Positions 22,668-36,307 of a DNA stretch of 64,000 nt are shown piece after piece. The position numbers and the translations under genes are program-made. Location: positions 620,001-684,000 of the forward strand of contig JAZGTN010000150.1 in assembly GCA_037783415.1 (NCBI GenBank), given 5' to 3'. Every line of letters begins with the position of its first letter. Within the stretch, counting starts at the first letter, position 1. The notes under the pieces are model-generated. The model saw only the letters and a list, made by a program, of their open reading frames with translations, was not told the DNA's origin and ran no database searches. The stretch is from Leptasterias polaris. Taxonomy: Eukaryota > Echinodermata > Asteroidea > Forcipulatida > Asteriidae.

Positions 22668-22921
22668 AGCTCGTTCAACTCAAGTCGCTATTGCGTCGAC
22701 TTCGGATGGTCCCCGCTCGCTGGTAATTTGCGGTATGAAGATGGCGCCTGCTGGCCCTCACATTCTGATTTTCGGATTTGGGAGTATTCAGGGAAGAATC
22801 AGGTAACAACATTTTTCTCCCTGGCATGCTGTGATCAGGAGTTATTTTCAACCGTAGATTTAACTTTATTTCAGGGTCTCAACGTTTTCCGCAGGCACAA
22901 TTTCTTAGTCTTTTTTAAAAC
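22668..22921 (+). repeat. Long-unit insert 22, type B
   Basis: CTCCCTGG subgroup with private TCTTAGTCTTTT. One S follows. Confidence 0.93.
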
Positions 22922-23299
22922 TTTCGTTTTCTTTGGGTAGGGGTGACTCTCTGGCCGCTAGCGCCGTCTAGAAATGTCTCTCCGCCCCAAGAATTCGGCC
23001 ACATGACCCCTTGAACTTGACCTACGAGTGGTGTAAAATTTGTGCCAATCCAAAAATGATGTCAGGTTGATTTGAGCGTACTTACTTTGAATTTGCTTTG
23101 AATTTGCTTGAAAACTTCTCATTTTCTTTGGGTAGGGGTAACTCTCTGGCCGCTAGCGCCGTCTACAAATGTCTCTCCGCCCCAAGAATTCGGCCACATG
23201 ACCCCTAGAACTAGACCTTCGAGTGGTGTAAATTTTGTGCCAATCCAAAAATGATGTCAGGTTGATTTGACCGTGCTTACTTCGAATTTGTTTTAAAAC

Positions 23300-23553
23300 A
23301 GCTCGTTCAACTCAAGTCGCTATTGCGTCGACTTCGGATGGTCCCCGCTCGCTGGTAATTTGCGGTATGAAGATGGCGCCTGCTGGCCCTCACATTCTGA
23401 TTTTCGGATTTGGGAGTATTCAGGGAAGAATCAGGTAACAACATTTTTCTCCCTGGCATGCTGTGATCAGGAGTTATTTTCAACCGTAGATTTAACTTTA
23501 TTTCAGGGTCTCAACGTTTTCCGCAGGCACAATTTCTTAGCCTTTTTTAAAAC
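23300..23553 (+). repeat. Long-unit insert 23, type B
   Basis: CTCCCTGG subgroup, partner of copy 21 at +1,654. Two S units follow. Confidence 0.93.
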
Positions 23554-24126
23554 TTTCGTTTTCTTTGGGTAGGGGTGACTCTCTGGCCGCTAGCGCCCTC
23601 TAGAAATGTCTCTCCGCCCCAAGAATTCGGCCACATGACCCCTTGAACTTGACCTACGAGTGGTGTAAAATTTGTGCCAATCCAAAAATGATGTCAGGTT
23701 GATTTGAGCGTACTTACTTTGAATTTGCTTTGAATTTGCTTGAAAACTTCTCATTTTCTTTGGGTAGGGGTGACTCTCTGGCCGCTAGCGCCCTCTAGAA
23801 ATGTCTCTCCGCCCCAAGAATTCGGCCACATGACCCCTTGAAATTGACCTACGAGTGGTGTAAAATTTGTGCCAATCCAAAAATGATGTCAGGTTGATTT
23901 GAGCGTACTTACTTTGAATTTGCTTTGAATTTGCTTGAAAACTTCTCATTTTCTTTGGGTAGGGGTGACTCTCTGGCCCCTAGCGCCGTCTACAAATGTC
24001 TCTCCGCCCCAATAATTCGGCCACATGACCACTAGAACTTGACCTTCGAGTGGTGTAAATTTTGTGCCAATCCAAAAATGATGTCAGGTTGATTTGACCG
24101 TGCTTACTTCGAATTTGTTTTAAAAC

Positions 24127-24380
24127 AGCTCGTTCAACTGAAGTCGCTATTGCGTCGACTTCGGATGGTCCCCGCTCGCTGGTAATTTGCGGTATGAAGA
24201 TGGCGCCTGCTGGCCCTCACATTCTGATTTTCGGATTTGGGAGTATTCAGGGAAGAATCAGGTAACAAAATGTCTCTCTCTGGCATGCTGTGATCAGGAG
24301 TTATTTTCAACCGTAGATTTAACTTTATTTCAGGGTCTCAACGTTTTCCGCAGGCACTATTTCTTAGCCTTTTTTAAAAC
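24127..24380 (+). repeat. Long-unit insert 24, type A
   Basis: AAAATGTCTCTC subgroup, hairpin arm CTGAAGTCG. Six S units follow, several with GCTTGCGCC or CTTCTCTTTTTC. Confidence 0.93.
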
Positions 24381-25733
24381 TTTCATTTTCTTTGGGTAGG
24401 GGTGACTCTCTGGCCGCTAGCGCCCTCTAGAAATGTCTCTCCGCCCCAAGAATTCGGCCACATGACCCCTTGAAATTGACCTACGAGTGGTGTAAAATTT
24501 GTGCCAATCCAAAAATGATGTCAGGTTGATTTGAGCGTACTTACTTTGAATTTGCTTTGAATTTGCTTGAAAACTTCTCATTTTCTTTGGGTAGGGGTGA
24601 CTCTCTGGCCGCTTGCGCCGTCTAGAAATGTCTCTCCGCCCCAAGAATTCGGCCACATGACCCCTTGAACTTGACCTACGAGTGGTGTAAAATTTGTGCC
24701 AATCCAAAAATGATGTCAGGTTGATTTGAGCGTACTTACTTTGAATTTGCTTTGAATTTGCTTGAAAACTTCTCTTTTTCTTTGGGTAGGGGTGACTCTC
24801 TGGCCGCTAGCGCCGTCTAGAAATGTCTCTCCGCCCAAAGAATTCGGCCACATGACCCCTTCAACTTGACCTACGAGTGGTGTAAAATTTGTGCCAATCC
24901 AAAAATGATGTCAGGTTGATTTGAGCGTACTTACTTTGAATTTGCTTTGAATTTGCTTGAAAACTTCTCATTTTCTTTGGGTAGGGGTGACTCTCTGGCC
25001 GCTTGCGCCGTCTAGAAATGTCTCTCCGCCCCAAGAATTCGGCCACATGACCCCTTGAACTTGACCTACGAGTGGTGTAAAATTTGTGCCAATCCAAAAA
25101 TGATGTCAGGTTGATTTGAGCGTACTTACTTTGAATTTGCTTTGAATTTGCTTGAAAACTTCTCTTTTTCTTTGGGTAGGGGTGACTCTCTGGCCGCTAG
25201 CGCCGTCTAGAAATGTCTCTCCGCCCAAAGAATTCGGCCACATGACCCCTTGAACTTGACCTACGAGTGGTGTAAAATTTGTGCCAATCCAAAAATGATG
25301 TCAGGTTGATTTGAGCGTACTTACTTTGAATTTGCTTTGAATTTGCTTGAAAACTTCTCTTTTTCTTTGGGTAGGGGTGACTCTCTGGCCGCTAGCGCCG
25401 TCTCAAAATGTCTCTCCGCCCCAAGAATTCGGCCACATGATCCCTTGAACTTGACCTACGAGTGGTGTAAAATTTGTGCCAATCCAAAAATGATGTCAGG
25501 TTGATTTGAGCGTACTTACTTTGAATTTGCTTTGAATTTGCTTGAAAACTTCTCATTTTCTTTGGGTAGGGGTGACTCTCTGGCCCTTAGCGCCGTCTAC
25601 AAATGTCTCTCCGCCCCAATAATTCGGCCACATGACCACTAGAACTTGACCTTCGAGTGGTGTAAATTTTGTGCCAATCCAAAAATGATGTCAGGTTGAT
25701 TTGACCGTGCTTACTTCGAATTTGTTTTAAAAC

Positions 25734-25987
25734 AGCTCGTTCAACTCAAGTCGCTATTGCGTCGACTTCGGATGGTCCCCGCTCGCTGGTAATTTGCGGT
25801 ATGAAGATGGCGCCTGCTGGCCCTCACATTCTGATTTTCGGATTTGGGAGTATTCAGGGAAGAATCAGGTAACAACATTTTTCTCCCTGGCATGCTGTGA
25901 TCAGGAGTTATTTTCAACCGTAGATTTAACTTTATTTCAGGGTCTCAACGTTTTCCGCAGGCACAATTTCTTAGCCTTTTTTAAAAC
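25734..25987 (+). repeat. Long-unit insert 25, type B
   Basis: Partner of copy 22 at +3,066 without its TAGTC change. One S follows. Confidence 0.93.
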
Positions 25988-26365
25988 TTTCGTTTTCTTT
26001 GGGTAGGGGTGACTCTCTGGCCGCTAGCGCCGTCTAGAAATGTCTCTCCGCCCCAAGAATTCGGCCACATGACCCCTTGAACTTGACCTACGAGTGGTGT
26101 AAAATTTGTGCCAATCCAAAAATGATGTCAGGTTGATTTGAGCGTACTTACTTTGAATTTGCTTTGAATTTGCTTGAAAACTTCTCATTTTCTTTGGGTA
26201 GGGGTAACTCTCTGGCCGCTAGCGCCGTCTACAAATGTCTCTCCGCCCCAAGAATTCGGCCACATGACCCCTAGAACTAGACCTTCGAGTGGTGTAAATT
26301 TTGTGCCAATCCAAAAATGATGTCAGGTTGATTTGACCGTGCTTACTTCGAATTTGTTTTAAAAC

Positions 26366-26619
26366 AGCTCGTTCAACTCAAGTCGCTATTGCGTCGACTT
26401 CGGATGGTCCCCGCTCGCTGGTAATTTGCGGTATGAAGATGGCGCCTGCTGGCCCTCACATTCTGATTTTCGGATTTGGGAGTATTCAGGGAAGAATCAG
26501 GTAACAACATTTTTCTCCCTGGCATGCTGTGATCAGGAGTTATTTTCAACCGTAGATTTAACTTTATTTCAGGGTCTCAACGTTTTCCGCAGGCACAATT
26601 TCTTAGCCTTTTTTAAAAC
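26366..26619 (+). repeat. Long-unit insert 26, type B
   Basis: Partner of copy 23 at +3,066. Two S units follow. Confidence 0.93.
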
Positions 26620-27192
26620 TTTCGTTTTCTTTGGGTAGGGGTGACTCTCTGGCCGCTAGCGCCCTCTAGAAATGTCTCTCCGCCCCAAGAATTCGGCCAC
26701 ATGACCCCTTGAACTTGACCTACGAGTGGTGTAAAATTTGTGCCAATCCAAAAATGATGTCAGGTTGATTTGAGCGTACTTACTTTGAATTTGCTTTGAA
26801 TTTGCTTGAAAACTTCTCATTTTCTTTGGGTAGGGGTGACTCTCTGGCCGCTAGCGCCCTCTAGAAATGTCTCTCCGCCCCAAGAATTCGGCCACATGAC
26901 CCCTTGAAATTGACCTACGAGTGGTGTAAAATTTGTGCCAATCCAAAAATGATGTCAGGTTGATTTGAGCGTACTTACTTTGAATTTGCTTTGAATTTGC
27001 TTGAAAACTTCTCATTTTCTTTGGGTAGGGGTGACTCTCTGGCCCCTAGCGCCGTCTACAAATGTCTCTCCGCCCCAATAATTCGGCCACATGACCACTA
27101 GAACTTGACCTTCGAGTGGTGTAAATTTTGTGCCAATCCAAAAATGATGTCAGGTTGATTTGACCGTGCTTACTTCGAATTTGTTTTAAAAC

Positions 27193-27446
27193 AGCTCGTT
27201 CAACTGAAGTCGCTATTGCGTCGACTTCGGATGGTCCCCGCTCGCTGGTAATTTGCGGTATGAAGATGGCGCCTGCTGGCCCTCACATTCTGATTTTCGG
27301 ATTTGGGAGTATTCAGGGAAGAATCAGGTAACAAAATGTCTCTCTCTGGCATGCTGTGATCAGGAGTTATTTTCAACCGTAGATTTAACTTTATTTCAGG
27401 GTCTCAACGTTTTCCGCAGGCACTATTTCTTAGCCTTTTTTAAAAC
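27193..27446 (+). repeat. Long-unit insert 27, type A
   Basis: Partner of copy 24 at +3,066. Five S units follow, one with GTCTCAAAATG and GATCCC. Confidence 0.93.
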
Positions 27447-28604
27447 TTTCATTTTCTTTGGGTAGGGGTGACTCTCTGGCCGCTAGCGCCCTCTAGAAAT
27501 GTCTCTCCGCCCCAAGAATTCGGCCACATGACCCCTTGAAATTGACCTACGAGTGGTGTAAAATTTGTGCCAATCCAAAAATGATGTCAGGTTGATTTGA
27601 GCGTACTTACTTTGAATTTGCTTTGAATTTGCTTGAAAACTTCTCATTTTCTTTGGGTAGGGGTGACTCTCTGGCCGCTTGCGCCGTCTAGAAATGTCTC
27701 TCCGCCCCAAGAATTCGGCCACATGACCCCTTGAACTTGACCTACGAGTGGTGTAAAATTTGTGCCAATCCAAAAATGATGTCAGGTTGATTTGAGCGTA
27801 CTTACTTTGAATTTGCTTTGAATTTGCTTGAAAACTTCTCTTTTTCTTTGGGTAGGGGTGACTCTCTGGCCGCTAGCGCCGTCTAGAAATGTCTCTCCGC
27901 CCAAAGAATTCGGCCACATGACCCCTTGAACTTGACCTACGAGTGGTGTAAAATTTGTGCCAATCCAAAAATGATGTCAGGTTGATTTGAGCGTACTTAC
28001 TTTGAATTTGCTTTGAATTTGCTTGAAAACTTCTCATTTTCTTTGGGTAGGGGTGACTCTCTGGCCGCTAGCGCCCTCTAGAAATGTCTCTCCGCCCCAA
28101 GAATTCGGCCACATGACCCCTTGAAATTGACCTACGAGTGGTGTAAAATTTGTGCCAATCCAAAAATGATGTCAGGTTGATTTGAGCGTACTTACTTTGA
28201 ATTTGCTTTGAATTTGCTTGAAAACTTCTCATTTTCTTTGGGTAGGGGTGACTCTCTGGCCGCTAGCGCCGTCTCAAAATGTCTCTCCGCCCCAAGAATT
28301 CGGCCACATGATCCCTTGAACTTGACCTACGAGTGGTGTAAAATTTGTGCCAATCCAAAAATGATGTCAGGTTGATTTGAGCGTACTTACTTTGAATTTG
28401 CTTTGAATTTGCTTGAAAACTTCTCATTTTCTTTGGGTAGGGGTGACTCTCTGGCCCCTAGCGCCGTCTACAAATGTCTCTCCGCCCCAATAATTCGGCC
28501 ACATGACCACTAGAACTTGACCTTCGAGTGGTGTAAATTTTGTGCCAATCCAAAAATGATGTCAGGTTGATTTGACCGTGCTTACTTCGAATTTGTTTTA
28601 AAAC

Positions 28605-28858
28605 AGCTCGTTCAACTGAAGTCGCTATTGCGTCGACTTCGGATGGTCCCCGCTCGCTGGTAATTTGCGGTATGAAGATGGCGCCTGCTGGCCCTCACAT
28701 TCTGATTTTCGGATTTGGGAGTATTCAGGGAAGAATCAGGTAACAAAATGTCTCTCTCTGGCATGCTGTGATCAGGAGTTATTTTCAACCGTAGATTTAA
28801 CTTTATTTCAGGGTCTCAACGTTTTCCGCAGGCACTATTTCTTAGCCTTTTTTAAAAC
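28605..28858 (+). repeat. Long-unit insert 28, type A
   Basis: AAAATGTCTCTC subgroup, nearly the same as copy 27. Seven S units follow. Confidence 0.93.
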
Positions 28859-30406
28859 TTTCATTTTCTTTGGGTAGGGGTGACTCTCTGGCCGCTAGCG
28901 CCCTCTAGAAATGTCTCTCCGCCCCAAGAATTCGGCCACATGACCCCTTGAAATTGACCTACGAGTGGTGTAAAATTTGTGCCAATCCAAAAATGATGTC
29001 AGGTTGATTTGAGCGTACTTACTTTGAATTTGCTTTGAATTTGCTTGAAAACTTCTCATTTTCTTTGGGTAGGGGTGACTCTCTGGCCGCTTGCGCCGTC
29101 TAGAAATGTCTCTCCGCCCCAAGAATTCGGCCACATGACCCCTTGAACTTGACCTACGAGTGGTGTAAAATTTGTGCCAATCCAAAAATGATGTCAGGTT
29201 GATTTGAGCGTACTTACTTTCAATTTGCTTTGAATTTGCTTGAAAACTTCTCTTTTTCTTTGGGTAGGGGTGACTCTCTGGCCGCTAGCGCCGTCTAGAA
29301 ATGTCTCTCCGCCCAAAGAATTCGGCCACATGACCCCTTGAACTTGACCTACGAGTGGTGTAAAATTTGTGCCAATCCAAAAATGATGTCAGGTTGATTT
29401 GAGCGTACTTACTTTGAATTTGCTTTGAATTTGCTTGAAAACTTCTCATTTTCTTTGGGTAGGGGTGACTCTCTGGCCGCTAGCGCCCTCTAGAAATGTC
29501 TCTCCGCCCCAAGAATTCGGCCACATGACCCCTTGAAAGTGACCTACGAGTGGTGTAAAATTTGTGCCAATCCAAAAATGATGTCAGGTTGATTTGAGCG
29601 TACTTACTTTGAATTTGCTTTGAATTTGCTTGAAAACTTCTCATTTTCTTTGGGTAGGGGTGACTCTCTGGCCGCTAGCGCCGTCTAGAAATGTCTCTCC
29701 GCCCCAAGAATTCGGCCACATGACCCCTTGAACTTGACCTACGAGTGGTGTAAAATTTGTGCCAATCCAAAAATGATGTCAGGTTGATTTGAGCGTACTT
29801 ACTTTGAATTTGCTTTGAATTTGCTTGAAAACCTCTCATTTTCTTTGGGTAGGGGTGACTCTCTGGCCGCTAGCGCCGTCTAGAAATGTCTCTCCGCCCA
29901 AAGAATTCGGCCATATGACCCCTTGAACTTGACCTACGAGTGGTGTACAATTTGTGCCAATCCAAAAATGATGTCAGGTTGATTTGAGCGTACTTACTTT
30001 GAATTTGCTTTGAATTTGCTTGACAACTTCTCATTTTCTTTGGGTAGGGGTGACTCTCTGGCCGCTAGCGCCCTCTAGAAATGTCTCTTCGCCCCAAGAA
30101 TTCGGCCACATGACCCTTTGAACTTGACCTACGAGTGGTGTAAAATTTGTGCCAATCCAAAAATGATGTCAGGTTGATTTGAGCGTACTTACTTTGAATT
30201 TGCTTTGAATTTGCTTGAAAACTTCTCATTTTCTTTGGGTAGGGGTGACTCTCTGGCCCCTAGCGCCGTCTACAAATGTCTCTCCGCCCCAAGAATTCGG
30301 CCACATGACCACTAGAACTTGACCTTCGAGTGGTGTAAATTTTGTGCCAATCCAAAAATGATGTCAGGTTGATTTGACCGTGCTTACTTCGAATTTGTTT
30401 TAAAAC

Positions 30407-30660
30407 AGCTCGTTCAACTCAAGTCGCTATTGCGTCGACTTCGGATGGTCCCCGCTCGCTGGTAATTTGCGGTATGAAGATGGCGCCTGCTGGCCCTCAC
30501 ATTCTGATTTTCGGATTTGGGAGTATTCAGGGAAGAATCAGGTAACACAATTTCTCTCTCTGGCATGCTGTGATCAGGAGTTATTTTCAACCGTAGATTT
30601 AACTTTATTTCAGGGTCTCAACGTTTTCCGCAGGCACTATTTCTTAGCCTTTTTTAAAAC
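30407..30660 (+). repeat. Long-unit insert 29, type A
   Basis: GTAACACAATTTC after the donor; hairpin arm CTCAAGTCG, unusual for type A. Five S units follow. Confidence 0.93.
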
Positions 30661-31818
30661 TTTCATTTTCTTTGGGTAGGGGTGACTCTCTGGCCGCTAG
30701 CGCCCTCTAGAAATGTCTCTCCGCCCCAATAATTCGGCCACATGACCCCTTGAAATTGACCTACGAGTGGTGTAAAATTTGTGCCAATCCAAAAATGATG
30801 TCAGGTTGATTTGAGCGTACTTACTTTGAATTTGCTTTGAATTTGCTTGAAAACTTCTCATTTTCTTTGGGTAGGGGTGACTCTCTGGCCGCTAGCGCCC
30901 TCTAGAAATGTCTCTCCGCCCAAAGAATTCGGCCACATGACCCCTTGAACTTGACCTACGAGTGGTGTAAAATGTGTGCCAATCCAAAAATGATGTCAGG
31001 TTGATTTGAGCGTACTTACTTTGAATTTGCTTTGAATTTGCTTGAAAACTTCTCATTTTCTTTGGGTAGGGGTGACTCTCTGGCCGCTAGCGCCCTCTAG
31101 AAATGTCTCTCCGCCCCAAGAATTCGGCCACATGACCCCTTGAAATTGACCTACGAGTGGTGTAAAATTTGTGCCAATCCAAAAATGATGTCAGGTTGAT
31201 TTGAGCGTACTTACTTTGAATTTGCTTTGAATTTGCTTGAAAACTTCTCATTTTCTTTGGGTAGGGGTGACTCTCTGGCCGCTTGCGCCGTCTCGAAATG
31301 TCTCTCCGCCCCAAGAATTCGGCCACATGACCCCTTGAACTTGACCTACGAGTGGTGTAAAATTTGTGCCAATCCAAAAATGATGTCAGGTTGATTTGAG
31401 CGTACTTACTTTGAATTTGCTTTGAATTTGCTTGACAACTTCTCATTTTCTTTGGGTAGGGGTGACTCTCTGGCCGCTAGCGCCCTCTAGAAATGTCTCT
31501 TCGCCCCAAGAATTCGGCCACATGACCCTTTGAACTTGACCTACGAGTGGTGTAAAATTTGTGCCAATCCAAAAATGATGTCAGGTTGATTTGAGCGTAC
31601 TTACTTTGAATTTGCTTTGAATTTGCTTGAAAACTTCTCATTTTCTTTGGGTAGGGGTGACTCTCTGGCCCCTAGCGCCGTCTACAAATGTCTCTCCGCC
31701 CCAAGAATTCGGCCACATGACCACTAGAACTTGACCTTCGAGTGGTGTAAATTTTGTGCCAATCCAAAAATGATGTCAGGTTGATTTGACCGTGCTTACT
31801 TCGAATTTGTTTTAAAAC

Positions 31819-32072
31819 AGCTCGTTCAACTCAAGTCGCTATTGCGTCGACTTCGGATGGTCCCCGCTCGCTGGTAATTTGCGGTATGAAGATGGCGCCT
31901 GCTGGCCCTCACATTCTGATTTTCGGATTTGGGAGTATTCAGGGAAGAATCAGGTAACACAATTTCTCTCTCTGGCATGCTGTGATCAGGAGTTATTTTC
32001 AACCGTAGATTTAACTTTATTTCAGGGTCTCAACGTTTTCCGCAGGCACTATTTCTTAGCCTTTTTTAAAAC
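31819..32072 (+). repeat. Long-unit insert 30, type A
   Basis: Tandem partner of copy 29 at +1,412, with no difference I could see. Seven S units follow. Confidence 0.93.
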
Positions 32073-33620
32073 TTTCATTTTCTTTGGGTAGGGGTGACTC
32101 TCTGGCCGCTAGCGCCCTCTAGAAATGTCTCTCCGCCCCAATAATTCGGCCACATGACCCCTTGAAATTGACCTACGAGTGGTGTAAAATTTGTGCCAAT
32201 CCAAAAATGATGTCAGGTTGATTTGAGCGTACTTACTTTGAATTTGCTTTGAATTTGCTTGAAAACTTCTCATTTTCTTTGGGTAGGGGTGACTCTCTGG
32301 CCGCTAGCGCCCTCTAGAAATGTCTCTCCGCCCAAAGAATTCGGCCACATGACCCCTTGAACTTGACCTACGAGTGGTGTAAAATGTGTGCCAATCCAAA
32401 AATGATGTCAGGTTGATTTGAGCGTACTTACTTTGAATTTGCTTTGAATTTGCTTGAAAACTTCTCATTTTCTTTGGGTAGGGGTGACTCTCTGGCCGCT
32501 AGCGCCCTCTAGAAATGTCTCTCCGCCCCAAGAATTCGGCCACATGACCCCTTGAAATTGACCTACGAGTGGTGTAAAATTTGTGCCAATCCAAAAATGA
32601 TGTCAGGTTGATTTGAGCGTACTTACTTTGAATTTGCTTTGAATTTGCTTGAAAACTTCTCATTTTCTTTGGGTAGGGGTGACTCTCTGGCCGCTTGCGC
32701 CGTCTCGAAATGTCTCTCCGCCCCAAGAATTCGGCCACATGACCCCTTGAACTTGACCTACGAGTGGTGTAAAATTTGTGCCAATCCAAAAATGATGTCA
32801 GGTTGATTTGAGCGTACTTACTTTGAATTTGCTTTGAATTTGCTTGAAAACTTCTCATTTTCTTTGGGTAGGGGTGACTCTCTGGCCGCTAGCGCCCTCT
32901 AGAAATGTCACTCCGCCCCAAGAATTCGGCCACATGACCCCTTGAAATTGACCTACGAGTGGTGTAAAATTTGTGCCAATCCAAAAATTATGTCAGGTTG
33001 ATTTGACCGTACTTACTTTGAATTTGCTTTGAATTTGCTTGAAAACTTCTCATTTTCTTTGGGTAGGGGTGACTCTCTGGCCGCTAGCGCCGTCTAGAAA
33101 TGTCTCTCCGCCCAAAGAATTCGGCCACATGACCCCTTGAACTTGACCTACGAGTGGTGTAAAATTTGTGCCAATCCAAAAATGATGTCAGGTTGATTTG
33201 AGCGTACTTACTTTGAATTTGCTTTGAATTTGCTTGAAAACTTCTCATTTTCTTTGGGTAGGGGTGACTCTCTGGCCGCTTGCGCCGTCTCGAAATGTCT
33301 CTCCGCCCCAAGAATTCGGCCACATGACCCCTTGAACTTGACCTACGAGTGGTGTAAAATTTGTGCCAATCCAAAAATGATGTCAGGTTGATTTGAGCGT
33401 ACTTACTTTGAATTTGCTTTGAATTTGCTTGAAAACTTCTCATTTTCTTTGGGTAGGGGTGACTCTCTGGCCGCTAGCGCCGTCTACAAATGTCTCTCCG
33501 CCCCAAGAATTCGGCCACATGACCCCTAGAACTTGACCTTCGAGTGGTGTAAATTTTGTGCCAATCCAAAAATGATGTCAGGTTGATTTGACCGTGCTTA
33601 CTTCGAATTTGTTTTAAAAC

Positions 33621-33874
33621 AGCTCGTTCAACTCAAGTCGCTATTGCGTCGACTTCGGATGGTCCCCGCTCGCTGGTAATTTGCGGTATGAAGATGGCGC
33701 CTGCTGGCCCTCACATTCTGATTTTCGGATTTGGGAGTATTCAGGGAAGAATCAGGTAACAACATTTTTCTCTCTGGCATGCTGTGATCAGGAGTTATTT
33801 TCAACCGTAGATTTAACTTTATTTCAGGGTCTCAACGTTTTCCGCAGGCACAATTTCTTAGCCTTTTTTAAAAC
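33621..33874 (+). repeat. Long-unit insert 31, type B
   Basis: Hairpin arm CTCAAGTCG; the next monomer has AAGATTTCGG in place of the EcoRI site. Three S units follow. Confidence 0.93.
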
Positions 33875-34642
33875 TTTCGTTTTCTTTGGGTAGGGGTGAC
33901 TCTCTGGCCGCTAGCGCCCTCTAGAAATGTCTCTCCGCCCCAAGATTTCGGCCACATGACCCCTTGAACTTGACCTACGAGTGGTGTAAAATTTGTGCCA
34001 ATCCAAAAATGATGTCAGGTTGATTTGAGCGTACTTACTTTGAATTTGCTTTGAATTTGCTTGAAAACTTCTCATTTTCTTTGGGTAGGGGTGACTCTCT
34101 GGCCGCTAGCGCCGTCTAGAAATGTCTCTCCGCCCAAAGAATTCGGCCACATGACCCCTTGAACTTGACCTACGAGTGGTGTAAAATGTGTGCCAATCCA
34201 AAAATGATGTCAGGTTGATTTGAGCGTACTTACTTTGAATTTGCTTTGAATTTGCTTGAAAACTTCTCATTTTCTTTGGGTAGGGGTGACTCTCTGGCCG
34301 CTAGCGCCCTCTAGAAATGTCTCTCCGCCCCAAGAATTCGGCCACATGACCCCTTGAAATTGACCTACGAGTGGTGTAAAATTTGTGCCAATCCAAAAAT
34401 GATGTCAGGTTGATTTGAGCGTACTTACTTTGAATTTGCTTTGAATTTGCTTGAAAACTTCTCATTTTCTTTGGGTAGGGGTGACTCTCTGGCCGCTAGC
34501 GCCGTCTAGAAATGTCTCTCCGCCCAAAGAATTCGGCCACATGACCCCTTGAACTTGACTTACGAGTGGTGTAAAATTTGTGCCAATCCAAAAATGATGT
34601 CAGGTTGATTTGACCGTGCTTACTTCGAATTTGTTTTAAAAC

Positions 34643-34895
34643 AGCTCGTTCAACTCAAGTCGCTATTGCGTCGACTTCGGATGGTCCCCGCTCGCTGGTA
34701 ATTTGCGGTATGAAGATGGCGCCTGCTGGCCCTCACATTCTGATTTTCGGATTTGGGAGTATTCAGGGATGAATCAGGTAACAACATTTTTCTCTCTGGC
34801 ATGCTGTGATCAGGAGTTATTTTCAACCGTAGATTTAACTTTATTTCAGGGTCTCAACGTTTTCCGCAGGCACAATTTCTTAGCCTTTTTAAAAC
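34643..34895 (+). repeat. Long-unit insert 32, type B, 253 bp
   Basis: One T is lost in the T-run before the closing 9-mer; private AGGGATGAATC. Five S units follow. Confidence 0.92.
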
Positions 34896-36053
34896 TTTCG
34901 TTTTCTTTGGGTAGGGGTGACTCTCTGGCCGCTAGCGCCCTCTAGAAATGTCTCTCCGCCCCAAGAATTCGGCCACATGACCCCTTGAACTTGACCTACG
35001 AGTGGTGTAAAATTTGTGCCAATCCAAAAATGATGACAGGTTGATTTGAGCGTACATACTTTGAATTTGCTTTGAATTTGCTTGAAAACTTCTCATTTTC
35101 TTTGGGTAGGGGTGACTCTCTGGCCGCTAGCGCCGTCTAGAAATGTCTCTCCGCCCCAAGAATTCGGCCACATGACCCCTTGAACTTGACCTACGAGTGG
35201 TGTAAAATTTGTGCCAATCCAAAAATGATGTCAGGTTGATTTGAGCGTACTTACTTTGAATTTGCTTTGAATTTGCTTGAAAACTTCTCATTTTCTTTGG
35301 GTAGGGGTGACTCTCTGGCCGCTAGCGCCGTCTAGAAATGTCTCTCCGCCCAAAGAATTCGGCCACATGACCCCTTGAACTTGACCTACGAGTGGTGTAA
35401 AATGTGTGCCAATCCAAAAATGATGTCAGGTTGATTTGAGCGTACTTACTTTGAATTTGCTTTGAATTTGCTTGAAAACTTCTCATTTTCTTTGGGTAGG
35501 GGTGACTCTCTGGCCGCTAGCGCCCTCTAGAAATGTCTCTCCGCCCCAAGAATTCGGCCAAATGACCCCTTGAAATTAACCTACGAGTGGTGTAAAATTT
35601 GTGCCAATCCAAAAATGATGTCAGGTTGATTTGAGCGTACTTACTTTGAATTTGCTTTGAATTTGCTTGAAAACTTCTCATTTTCTTTGGGTAGGGGTGA
35701 CTCTCTGGCCGCTAGCGCCGTCTAGAAATGTCTCTCCGCCCAAAGAATTCGGCCACATGACCCCTTGAACTTGACCTACGAGTGGTGTAAAATGTGTGCC
35801 AATCCAAAAATGATGTCAGGTTGATTTGAGCGTACTTACTTTGAATTTGCTTTGAATTTGCTTGAAAACTTCTCATTTTCTTTGGGTAGGGGTGACTCTC
35901 TGGCCGCTAGCGCCGGCTACAAATGTCTCTCCGCCCCAGGAATTCGGCCACATGACCCCTAGAACTTGACCTTCGAGTGGTGTAAATTTTGTGCCAATCC
36001 AAAAATGATGTCAGGTTGATTTGACCGTGCTTACTTCGAATTTGTTTTAAAAC

Positions 36054-36307
36054 AGCTCGTTCAACTGAAGTCGCTATTGCGTCGACTTCGGATGGTCCCC
36101 GCTCGCTGGTAATTTGCGGTATGAAGATGGCGCCTGCTGGCCCTCACATTCTGATTTTCGGATTTGGGAGTATTCAGGGAAGAATCAGGTAACAACATTT
36201 TTCTCTCTGGCATGCTGTGATCAGGAGTTATTTTCAACCGTAGATTTAACTTTATTTCAGGGTCTCAACGTTTTCCGCAGGCACAATTTCTTAGCCTTTT
36301 TTAAAAC
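36054..36307 (+). repeat. Long-unit insert 33, type B
   Basis: The preceding monomer has GCCGGCTAC and CCCCAGGAATTC. Partner of copy 38 at +5,694. Three S units follow. Confidence 0.93.

Larger units (their letters stand above)
20960..23944 (+). repeat. Duplication, offset 1,654 bp (copies 20-21 and 22-23)
   Basis: About 20,960-22,290 matches 22,614-23,944. Shared marks: CTCCCTGG, GGGTAACTCTC, GAACTAGACC. Confidence 0.88.
22330..28056 (+). repeat. 3,066-bp higher-order block, two copies
   Basis: About 22,330-24,990 matches 25,396-28,056, with inserts 22-24 equal to 25-27. GTCTCAAAATG sits at 22,335 and 25,401. The block overlaps the 1,654-bp duplication, which it copied. Confidence 0.9.
30015..32842 (+). 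repeat. 1,412-bp higher-order block in direct tandem (x2)
   Basis: 437 + 5 x 195. TTGACAACTTC, GTCTCTTCGCC, GTAACACAATTTC and GTCTCGAAATG recur at exactly 1,412 bp. The two copies abut. Confidence 0.92.
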
